Below are positions 1-9,995 of a DNA stretch of 64,000 bases, one piece after another. The position numbers were made by a program, and so were the translations under genes. How positions within the stretch are numbered: position 1 is the first letter of the stretch; the number at the start of each line of letters is the position of its first letter. The notes under the pieces were generated by a model. It saw only the letters and a list, made by a program, of their open reading frames with translations. It had not been told where the DNA came from and did not search any database. This stretch comes from Brachyhypopomus gauderio. Taxonomy: Eukaryota > Chordata > Actinopteri > Gymnotiformes > Hypopomidae. Location: the NCBI RefSeq assembly GCF_052324685.1, contig NW_027506877.1, forward strand, positions 616,501 to 680,500, written 5' to 3'.

Positions 1-244
1 ACTTAAAAAATCTTGGTCAAGCCAGCCCCCGAAAAAATTGCGAAGTTGCGCGTATACCATAGATTACGGTAATGGGTGATGCTGCCTGTGATTCCACATT
101 TAATTCCACAAGTAAATCGTTTAATTCAGAACTAATAAATCATGACTCAAACTGTATTTAATGTCTATGAAAATGAAAACCTTGAAAGTAAATTTAAATT
201 ATTACATTTGTTACTTTTACACCGTTTTATATTTACAGTGTCAT

Positions 245-2015
245 TAAAAAAAATCCTCCTGATTGCACTGAATAATTTCACTACAGAATGGTAGAACACC
301 ACCTACAGATGTCACTCAGTCAAGATCAAGAAGATCTGATGTGGCATTTCAAAGTAAAGGTCCTCAAATTACCATATTTGATAAACTTTATTCTATGTTT
401 ACAGTGTCATAAAAAAAATCCTCCTGATTGCACTCAATAATTTCACTACAGAATGGTAGAACACCACCTACAGATGTCAATCATGTAAGATCAAGAAGAT
501 CTGATGTGGCATTTCAAAGTAAAGGTCCCTCAAATTTCCATATTTGATCAATTTTATTCTATGTTTACAGTGTCATAAAAAAAATCCTCCTGATTGCACT
601 CAATAATTTCACTACAGTATGGTAGAACACCACCTATAGATGTCACTCAGTCAAGATCAAGAAGATCTGATGTGGCATTTCAAAGTAAAGGTCCCTCAAA
701 TTTCCATATTTGATCTTTTTTTTTTCTATGTTTACAGGGTCATTAAATAAAATCCTCCTGATTGCACTCAATAATTTCACTACAGTATGGTAGAACACCA
801 CCTAGAGATGTCACTCAGTCAAGATCAAGAAGATCTGATGTGGCATTTCAAAGTAAAGGTCCCTCAAATTACCATATTTGATAAACTTTATTCTATGTTT
901 ACAGTGTCATAAATAAAAATCCTCCTGATTGCACAGGATAATTTCACTACAGAATGGTAGAACACCACCTACAGATGTCACTCATGTAAGATCAAGAAGA
1001 TCTGATGTGGCATTTCAAAGTAAAGGTCCCTCAAATTTCCATATTTGATCAATTTTATTCTATGTTTACAGTGTCATTAAAAAAAATCCTCCTGATTGCA
1101 CTCAATAATTTCACTACAGTATGGTAGAACACCACCTATAGATGTCACTCAGTCAAGATCAAGAAGATCTGATGTGGCATTTCAAAGTAAAGGTCCCTCA
1201 AATTTCCATATTTGATCTTTTTTTTTCTATGTTTACAGGGTCATTAAAAAAAATCCTCCTGATTGCACTCAATAATTTCACTACAGTATGGTAGAACACC
1301 ACCTAGAGATGTCACTCAGTCAAGATCAAGAAGATCTGATGTATCATTTCAAAATAAGGCACTCCACATTATCAGATTTGATACATCTTACTCTATGTTT
1401 ACATTGTTATTAAAAGGAATCCTCCTGATTGCACAGAATAATTTCACTACAGAATGGTAGAATACCACCTAAATGTGTCTCTCAGTCAAGATCAAAAAGA
1501 TCTGATGCATTATTTCAAAATAAAGGTCCATCAAATGACCAGATTTGATCAATTTAACTCTATATTTACAGTGTCATTAAAAAGAATCCTCCTGATTGCA
1601 CAGAATAATTTCACTACAGCATGGTAGAATACCACCTACAGGTGTCACTTATGTAAGATCAAGAAGATCTGATGTGTCAATTCAAAATAAAGGTCCATCA
1701 AATGACCAGATTTGATCAATTTTACTCTACATTTAGTGTCATTAAAAAGAATCCTTCTGATTGCTCAGAATAATTTCACTACAGAATGATAGAATACCAA
1801 CTAAAGGTGTCACTCTGTCAAGATCAAGCAGATGTGATGTGCCATTTCAAAATAAAGGCCCACTAAATTATCATTTTGATCAATTTTACTCTGCATTTAC
1901 ACTGTTATTAAAAGGAATCCCACTGATTGCACAGAATAATTTCACTACAGAATGGTAGAATACCACCTAATGGTGTCACTCTGTCAAGATCAAGCAGATG
2001 TTATGTGCCATTTCA
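245..2015 (+). repeat. Left arm: ~167-bp tandem repeat array
   Basis: There are about ten to eleven head-to-tail copies of an AT-rich unit of 165-168 bp. Each copy carries the landmarks CCTCCTGATTGCAC and AATTTCACTACAGAATGGTAG and the short dyad AGATCAAGAAGATCT. The copies nearest the end of the element are most alike; those toward the centre (after ~1340) have drifted. Short open frames here (for example 1263-1460 and 1761-1958) are repeats of the same unit and not genes. Confidence 0.9.
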
Positions 2016-2169
2016 AAATAAGGTGTATATGTAAAATATTTTTAATATTTTATAATATTAAATAATAATAATAATAACAATTTACTGAACCAATAACATC
2101 CCTTATTGTATTCCAGACTTTCTTTCATATGGACTCTTTATATATAGAGAGACTACTCTAAGTAGTCTG

Positions 2170-2465
2170 TGTCACGGTGAGGCGGCCCCCTACCGGTCGC
2201 CTCCGTCCACAGCGGCTGTGTTGTTGTTGTTTTGTGATGTCGTGTACGCCCCTCAGGTGGGCGGAGCCCGTGATCCGTTCCCACCTGATGGTCGTTTGTC
2301 TGTCTATATAGGTCTTGTCTTTGTACCAGTTGACCGCTGGTCATTATATCCTTAATTTGGATCTATTGCACGGGTTTTGGTTTGCACACTTTCTATTAAA
2401 CCATCCTTTTTCCCTGAGACTTGGCGTGATCGCTTCCTTTTCGTTGCTCACACCTGCCCGTCACA
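2170..2465 (+). mobile_element. Solo LTR with 5-bp target-site duplication
   Basis: A 296-bp block begins TGTCACGG and ends CCGTCACA and is flanked on both sides by the direct repeat GTCTG (2165-2169 and 2466-2470). Inside are a TATATA promoter-like motif near 2306 and an ATTAAA polyadenylation-like motif near 2396. TG...CA ends plus a 5-bp duplication are the hallmark of a long terminal repeat left after LTR-LTR recombination. No internal retroelement genes are present. The family (Ty3/Gypsy or endogenous retrovirus) cannot be told from this. Confidence 0.75.
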
Positions 2466-2759
2466 GTCTGTCTATCATTATCAATAAATGTATCTCATTT
2501 AATGACATCATTGCCCACCTGTTATCCTGAGTTACCTTCTATCACATCAGGTGATCTGAGGAGGCAGGATGCAAGTGCAAGAAACAAACAAACCAAGAGA
2601 ACAAAGACAAAATTAAAGTAGAAATACTGACTTATTGGCAAATCAATAAAATAATAAAAAACTCCAAGCAAATATAAGGCAAACAACCAGGGATATATAC
2701 AGGCACAAATGACAAACAGCTGGGGCTAACAAGAGGGAGACAACCAGAGCAACTGAAAG

Positions 2760-3140
2760 CATGTTTGCTTCTCTGCACTGGGGTCTTGGGTTCAAGTCCC
2801 TATCTGAGTGGAGTTTCCATGTTCTCCCCGTGTTTGCGTGGGTTTCCTCCGGGGTCTCCGGTTCCCTCCCACAGTCCGAAGACATGGAAGTTAGGTAAAT
2901 TGGCAGTCCCAGACAAATTCTCCCTGAGTGTGTATCTGTGTCTGTTGTCTGAGTGTCTATGCTTGTATGTCCAGTGGTGGATGGTGCTCTGTCACTAGGG
3001 TCTGTCCTCTCTCCCCTTCCTGCACCCCATTCAGTCCCACAGGGGGCTGTGGATCCTGGTAGAGAGTGCGCAGTTGGCTGCTGCTTCTTGCCGTTGTGTG
3101 TGATTGGTTGTGTGAGACTTGTCATCCCCGGTAGCTCAAT
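2760..3140 (+). repeat. Dispersed fish repeat fragment
   Basis: The segment contains the motif GTTTCCATGTTCTCCCCGTG followed by a run around GTGGGTTTCCTCC and ACAGTCCGAAGACATGG. I recognise these strings as part of a very common interspersed repeat of fish genomes, but I cannot assign its class. The 169-codon open frame on the minus strand (2643-3152) falls over it and shows no known protein. Confidence 0.5.
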
Positions 3141-3204
3141 GTGTTCAGCCACATAATCCCAATTAGAAACAAAGGGCAGGAACCTCTGAAGTTTGGAACC
3201 TCTG

Positions 3205-3454
3205 AAGCCTGGTGGTTAGGGAACTGGTCTTGTGACCGGAGGGTCGTAGGTTCGATTCCCAGACCTGAGGCCATGACTGAGATGCCCCTGAGCAAGGCCC
3301 TTAACCCTCAATTGCTCACTTGTATGTTAAAAAAAAGAGCTAAAAATGTAAGTCGCTCTGGATAAGGGAGTTTGCCAGTGTTAAAATTGTAAAGCGCCTT
3401 GGGTATCCTGAAAGGCGCTATATAAATTGAACATTCATTCATTCATTCATTCAT
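3205..3454 (+). mobile_element. tRNA-derived SINE
   Basis: A polymerase III A-box-like TGGTTAGGGAACTGG (~3213) and B-box GGTTCGATTCC (3249-3259) are spaced as in a tRNA gene. They are followed by a tRNA-unrelated body and a simple tail of ATTC units (3432-3454). The body ends with AAAGGCGCTATATAAATTGAA, a 3' end common to many fish SINE/LINE pairs. It lacks a foldable tRNA cloverleaf, so it is not a functional tRNA gene. A related copy lies near 28560. Confidence 0.75.
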
Positions 3455-3593
3455 GAGCGTGTGAGGTGCGGTGACAGTGGGCGGACACTAGGAGCACATG
3501 GCAGAAATGTAAACACAGGCACATGGCACTGACAGGACAATGAAAACAAAGACAGAAAGACAAGAATGAAGCAGGGCAGAATATGACACCTGT

Positions 3594-4432
3594 TTGCAAT
3601 TGTCATGGGCAGACGACGAGGTTAGGCACGTTAGGCAGGAGTCCCCTTGGACTATGATGTTTGCTGATGACATTGTGATCTGTAGTGAGAGTAGGGAGCA
3701 GGTGGAGGTGAGCTTGGAAAGATGGAGATATGCTTTGGAGAAAGTGAGCAGGAGTAAAACAGAGTACATGTGTGTGAATGAGAGGGCAGACGGTGGACAG
3801 GTCCAGTTACAAGGAGTTGATTTGGTGAAGGTTGACGAGTTTACCTACTTAGGGTCAAGGGTACAGAGTAATGGAGGAAGTGAAAGAGAGGTAAAGAAGA
3901 GAGTGCAGGCAGGCTGGGGTGGATGGCATAAAGTGTCTGGGGTGATCTGTGATAGAAGGGTGTCAGCAAGAATGAAAGGAAAGATCTATAGGACAGTAGT
4001 GAGACCTGCTATGTTGTATGGACTGGAGACAGTGGCACTGACAAAGAGACAGGTGAGGGAGATGGAGGTGTCTGAGATGAAGATGTTGAGATTCTCATTT
4101 GGAGTGACGAGGAAGGATAGGATTAGAAATGAGTTTATTAGAGGATCAGCACATGTAGCATGTTTTGGAGATAAAGTTAGAGAAGCGAGATTGAGGTGGT
4201 TTGGACATGTACAGAGGAGGGAGGAGAGGTATATTGGTAGGAGGGTCTTGAGGATGGAACTTCCAGGCAAGAGGAGGAGAGGTAGACCTAAGAGGAGGTT
4301 TATGGATGCAGTGGAAGAGGATATGAGAGTGGCTGGTGTGTCAGTGGAGGACACTCAAGACAGGGCCAGATGGAGGAGTTTGATCCGCTGTGGCGACCCC
4401 TAAACGGGAATAGCAGAAAGAAGAAGAAGAAC
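3594..4432 (+). pseudogene. 3' fragment of a non-LTR retrotransposon (RTE-like reverse transcriptase)
   Basis: An open frame of ~269 codons ends at 4403. It carries MFADDIVI, the catalytic FADD box of LINE reverse transcriptases, near residue 21. The thumb and C-terminal region follows, with motifs such as RPAMLYGLE, MLRF, RLRWFGHVQRR and RGRPKRR. The 5' two thirds of the element (endonuclease and the front of the polymerase) are missing, so this is a typical 5'-truncated, dead copy. Just past the stop comes a GAA-rich tail (4416-4431), as expected for the short repeat tails of RTE-type elements. The first codon given is only the edge of the open frame. It sits in the core of the foldback element. 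Confidence 0.85.
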
Positions 4433-5260
4433 ACTGCCTGACCTCCTAGAAGATACAATACAATGTTAGGCATGTGTGTGGGATTTGGGGCAAACGGCTT
4501 TCCAATGCCCCTGTTTTATTGTTTTAATCAATTCTAGGAAGACGTTTGCTTATTTGAACTAATTCCCATTCATTGTTCAGCAGCAACCTACTGAATAAAT
4601 GATAAAACATCAAGGTTTACTAAGCAATGGAATGATAATGGGGCAGCAGCATCTTGACTGCAGACAGGAAGCAGAATGACCAACTCATTAAGAGGGCCTG
4701 GTCTGTCCTGATAAACCTCTTGGACCCAGTGCAAGAGATGGCAATATACTTAGACAGCACTGGACAGCTGCTACAGTCAATAGTTTCTTCACTTTAGTCT
4801 TCATAGTTTTCTTCATCTTTTCCACTGCTGTTAGACTACACAACCCACACTGCTCCTAGTAAAACCCACACATCAGCAGACCACCTAGATGTACAGAATA
4901 TTGCGTGTACAGCCAGCACTACTCCCAAAGAAACTCTGGTCATCAGCAGTCCACATTCATATACAGATACTATACAGAACTGTGAATATGAATATAGCGC
5001 AAAACATTTGATACTCTGTTTTATTTCACTTTACTTTTTATAAAGCAACTGTATAGCTCTTATATGTTATTCATTCCTTAATTCTACTTAAGACATTATG
5101 CTTTTTTAATTCTGTGATTGTATTCTTATGTCCATTGTTTTATTTTTTTAATTTAATTTCTGTCTAGCTTCTGAAAACAGGAATCGAAGTGTTTTATTTA
5201 GGTGCAGCAACTCCACAGACATATAGAAAGGTCTGTAGTGGACTAAACATTTTTTTGATT
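4433..5260. other. Unassigned core of the foldback element
   Basis: AT-rich DNA between the LINE fragment and the right arm. I see no open frame above 60 codons, no RNA gene and no further repeat that I can name. Confidence 0.5.
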
Positions 5261-5264
5261 ATTA

Positions 5265-7610
5265 CTCCATATTTTAGTAATTTCAGGAACCTTTATTTTG
5301 AAATGACACATCACATTTTCTTGATCTTGACTGAGTGACACCTTTAGGTGGTATTGTACCATTCTGTAGTGAAATTATTCTGTGCAATCAGAAGGATTCA
5401 TTTTAATGACAGTGTAAATGCAGAGTAAAATTGATCAAAATGATAATTTAGAGGGCCTTTATTTTGAAATGGCACATCACATCTGCTTGATCTTGACAGA
5501 GTGACACCTTTAGTTGGTATTCTATCATTCTGTAGTGAAATTATTCTGAGCAATCAGAAGGATTCTTTTTAATGACACTGTAAATGTAGAGTAAAATTGA
5601 TCAAATCTGGTCATTTGATGGACCTTTATTTTGAAATAATGCATCAGATCTTTTTGATCTTGACTGAGAGACACATTTAGGTGGTATTCTACCATTCTGT
5701 AGTGAAATTATTGAGTGCAATCAGGAGGATTTTTATTAATGACCCTGTAAACATAGAAAAAAATGATCAAATATGGAAATTTGAGGGACCTTTACTTTGA
5801 AATGCCACATCAGATCTTCTTGATCTTACATGAGTGACATCTGTAGGTGGTGTTCTACCATTCTATAGTGAAATTATTGAGTGCAATCAGCAGGATTTTT
5901 TTTAATGACACTGTAAACATACAGTAAAATTGATCAAATCTGGTTATTTGAGGGACCTTTACTTTGAAATGCCACATCAAATCTTCTTGATCTTGACTGA
6001 GTGACATCTGTAGGTGGTGTTCTACCATTCTGTAGTGAAATTATTGAGTGCAATCAGGAGGATTTTTTAAAGACCCTGTAAACCTAGAATAAAGTTGATC
6101 AAATCTGGTAATTTGAGGGACCTTTACTTTGAAATGCCACATCAGATCTTCTTGATCTTGACTGAGTGACCTCTGTAGGTGGTGTTCTACCATTCTGTAG
6201 TGAAATTACTCAGTGCAATCAGAAGGATTTTTTTTATGACACTGTAAACATAAATAAAGTTTATCAAATCTGGTTATTTGAGGGACCTTTACTTTGAAAT
6301 GCCACATCAGATCTTCTTGATCTTACATGAGTAACATCTGTAGGTGATGTTATAGGATTCTGTAGTGAAATTATTGAGTGCAATCAGGAGAATTTTTATT
6401 AATGACCCTGTAAACATAGAAAAAAATGATCAAATCTGGTAATTTGAGGGACCTTTACTTTGAAATGCCACATCAGATCTTCTTGATTTTACATAAGTGA
6501 CATCTGTAGGTGGTGTTCTACCATTCTGTAGTGAAATTATTGAGTGCAATCAGGAGGATTTTTTTAGGACCCTGTAAACATAGAAAAAAAATGATCAAAT
6601 ATGGAAATTTGAGGGACCTTTACTTTGAAATGCCACATCAGATCTTCTTGATCTTGACTGAGTGACATCTCTAGGTGGTGTTCTACCATACTGTAGTGTA
6701 ATTATTGAGTGCAATCAGGAGGATTTTTTTAATGACCCTGTAAACATAGAATAAAGTTTATCAATTATGGTAATTTGAGGGACCTTTACTGTGAAATGCC
6801 ACATCAGATCTTCTTGATCTTACATGAGTGACATCTGTAGGTGGTGGTCTACCATTCTGTAGTAAAATTATCCTGTGCAATCAGGAGGATTTTTATTTAT
6901 GACACTGTAAACATAGAATAAAGTTTATCAAATATGGTAATTTGAGGGACCTTTACTTTGAAATGCCACATCAGATCTTCTTGATCTTGACTGAGTGACA
7001 TCTGTAGGTGGTGTTCTACCATTCTGTAGTGAAATTATCCTGTGCAATCAGGAGGATTTTTATTTATGACACTGTAAACATAGAATAAAGTTTATCAAAT
7101 ATGGAAATTTGAGGGACCTTTACTTTGAAATGCCACATCAGATCTTCTTGATCTTGACTGAGTGACATCTGTAGGTGGTGTTCTACCATTCTGTAGTGAA
7201 ATTATCCTGTGCAATCAGGAGGATTTTTATTTATGACACTGTAAACATAGAATAAAGTTTATCAAATATGGAAATTTGAGGGACCTTTACTTTAAAATGC
7301 CACATCAGATCTTCTTGATCTTGACTGAGTGACATCTCTAGGTGGTGTTCTACCATACTGTAGTGAAATTATTGAGTGCAATCAGGAGGATTTTTTTTAA
7401 TGACCCTGTAAACATAGAATAAAGTTAATCAAATATGGAAATTTGAGGGACCTTTACTTTGAAATGCCACATCAGATCTTCTTGATCTTACATGAGTGAC
7501 ATCTGTAGGTGGTGTTCTACCATTCTATAGTGAAATTATTCAGTGCAATCAGGAGGATTTTTTTTAATGACACTGTAAATATAAAACGGTGTAAAAGTAA
7601 CAAAATGTAA
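5265..7610 (-). repeat. Right arm: ~167-bp tandem repeat array, inverted
   Basis: The same unit as the left arm, in the opposite orientation, about fourteen copies. Spacing of the landmark AATGCCACATC measured along the array is 165-167 bp. The innermost copies (5290-5700) are the most diverged, mirroring the left arm, so the two arms drifted in the same centre-to-end gradient. Confidence 0.9.
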
Positions 7611-7774
7611 TAATTTACTTTTTACTCATTCTGTTCACCATTTAGATTTAAATGTGGAATCACAGGCCACATCACCCTTTACCGTAATCTATGAAATACG
7701 CGCAACTTCGCAATTTTTTTGGGGGCTGGCTTGACCAAGATTTTTTAAGTGAGGGCTGGCTTGACCGCAGTGAT

Positions 7775-7955
7775 CGGACTGCCGGTGGTTGGCGCCAGAG
7801 CGAACTAGTAACTCATTGAATCATAGTTTTAGATCAGAGGTAAATAAACTAGATTTTTTTTGGCGTGAGATACCAGATGTGTGGCGTGAGAGCGTGTGAA
7901 AACGGTCAAATGCGTGTGTCTCACGCTCAATGCGTGAGAGTTGGCAACACTGTAA
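7775..7955 (-). repeat. Dispersed repeat, copy A (inverted relative to copy B)
   Basis: Read on the minus strand this begins GTTGCCAACTCTCACGCATT and runs through CTCACGCCACAC and TTACTAGTTCGCT to CCACCGGC. The same sequence, clearly alike over ~165 bp, occurs on the plus strand at 14353-14530. It abuts the right end of the foldback element and repeats its GGGCTGGCTTGACC motif (7722-7735 and 7753-7766). Confidence 0.8.
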
Positions 7956-8128
7956 CAACCTAACTTAAACTTAGAAGCAACCTAAAAACGACAGTTAAAA
8001 AACGCAACCTTTAGCACAGGTGTTACTGGACGCATCTTCATATTTGCAGTTCTTCTCCTCTCTCCTCCTTCTTCTCCTCCTCCTTTTTCTTCTTCTCCTC
8101 CTCCTCCTTATTCTCCTCCTTCTTCTCA

Positions 8129-8190
<62 letters not shown>

Positions 8191-9995
8191 AAGCGAATTC
8201 AGGCTCATAAAAGCAACTTTCACTTCTGCTTGGCATTGCTGCAGCACCTAACTAAAGTTCTCTGACTGATCTCTGATCTCCGATCTCTGTGAAGGTACAA
8301 AGAAACTTTATTATTCACTTTTTTTTCTCAAAGCAACTTTCTAATTTTCCATTACCATCTATTGTCTTTCTCCTTTTACTTCTTAAGGCCGAACTACAGA
8401 AAGCTTTGATTAATTGTATGTAACTGACTAACTGAAACTTTTTCAGTTACATTCTGAGATGAAAGACTGAAGTAACCCTTTGTTTTAACCTCGGACTTTT
8501 GAGATACAGCATCATTTGAGTGGGTTAGGTCAATTTGGCTCCAGCCAATGTTTGTGATGTTTTAAAAATCCATTTGGGACTGTACACATTTCAAATATCT
8601 CCCCAAACTTCTGCACCAATCTAGATCACTAATCTCTTCATCTGTGAGCCTTTATTAGTTGCAATAATTCAACCCACCCTTGAAAGATCTGCTCTGATGA
8701 AGAGAAAGCTTCTGTATCTCAACTGATGTGTTCTGCATTCCACCCTTTATTTATTCCAATCATTTGTCTTTATTTTGACACAACAGGAAAGGGTGGATAT
8801 AATTCAGGTTTATACCCCACCCTTATTAACGTTTTATGATGTCCACTGAGACAACATTAGCACATAAGAACAAGGACAGAGAGAATGAAAGAAACAGAGA
8901 ATCTCCGATACCTTATGTGGGGGGGGGGATTTGTGATTTGTTGGGGAGGTGTTGGGGGGTACGTGTTGGGAAAACACTGTCACACGTGCACTCTCTCACT
9001 CCCTGGAACATCTCAGGCGCACCAGGCCTGTCGGGGGTGTTTCTCCGCTCTTCACTTCTGCAGCCAAATAGATTATACCAAAGTCATTTGTACAAACAAA
9101 CAAGAGATTATCCACCCTACAGTATTTCTAGATGAACCACTCAACTGCTGTCCAACAGTCTGTTTTGCAGTTGATCTTACACCAGATATATCATAAAAGC
9201 ACATCATCTATGAGGTCCGTTTGAAGCTTTTCTATACATTAGAAGACAGAACGCATCAGCTTACGGCCTCTTCCTGTCCAGAACCATGAGGTGGGCTTGC
9301 TTGTGTCTGTCAGATCAGTGCTCTCACTGTTCACCTCTTAGCTGCTTTGATGTCAGTGGGATCAATTCTGTTTTAATTCATTAATCATACAAAAATATAA
9401 CACTGAAAATTTACCAATACTATGTTTGATATTATGTTTTCTTACTAATTTCGTCTTATAGGCCCGATTCAAACTGAACAATCTTTCACAATCTCAGATC
9501 AAAAGCAGTGAAACCTCTGTCACCATCAGTAGACTCTTTCTTTCCTGTCAGTCACATGATCCACTTCCTGGAACTGCACCAACTCTTCCGGTGATCATTT
9601 GCGGTTCAGAATGCAGTTCATAGATGTGATGCGTGCTAATGTCTGGTCTGAGAAGAACTTCTCCCACTTGAGTGCAAAGCAACGTGCTTCTCACTGTTCT
9701 GTGATCTCATGTTCTTCTCACACTGACCTGTCAAACATCTCCACAGCGACACACAGTTAAACATATCAAGCACAGGTTTTAGAATCAGGTGCCATTGTAG
9801 TTGTTTTTCTCGTTCTGTAATTGGTATATGGGGTAAAACATCAAACACCCTCTGTTTAAACACCCTCATGCAAGTCAAGCTGTTTAAACCTGAATGCTTA
9901 TGTTTATTTAAACTACAGTAATTTTAAATAATGTTAGAAAGTTTATTCTTAGATTATATCAGCGTTGCATCATTTAATTTCTTTTTGTTTGATAG
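7956..9995. other. Region upstream of akap11 exons, no gene assigned
   Basis: It holds a CT-rich tract (8050-8128) fused to a CA microsatellite (8131-8188) and a G run near 8921. A splice-acceptor-like TTTCGTCTTATAG ends at ~9462 and is followed by ~50 open codons. No AKAP11 N-terminal sequence was recognised here, so the 5' exons of akap11 are either very diverged, elsewhere, or lost. Confidence 0.4.

Larger units (their letters stand above)
1..7750. mobile_element. Large foldback (inverted-repeat) element with satellite arms
   Basis: The first ~105 bases are the near-perfect reverse complement of ~7645-7750; both termini read ACTTAAAAAATCTTGG inward. Inside these ends are two arms of ~167-bp tandem repeats, one at ~245-2015 and one in opposite orientation at ~5265-7610. 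The 3.2-kb centre holds other, nested repeats and no transposase reading frame. This is the structure of a non-autonomous foldback DNA transposon. The left end coincides with the window edge, so the true terminus and the target-site duplication cannot be checked. I do not recognise the superfamily. Confidence 0.75.

Noticed and set aside
2643..3152. A 169-codon minus-strand open frame in the foldback core
   Set aside because: It lies over a dispersed repeat and shows no transposase or other protein motif.
3205..3360. Possible tRNA gene
   Set aside because: It has polymerase III A and B boxes but no cloverleaf; body, tail and a second genomic copy identify it as a SINE.
9462..9650. Possible 5' coding exon of akap11 after the TTTCGTCTTATAG acceptor
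   Set aside because: The frame is open for about 50 codons but shares nothing with AKAP11 and there is no clear donor in phase with the next exon.
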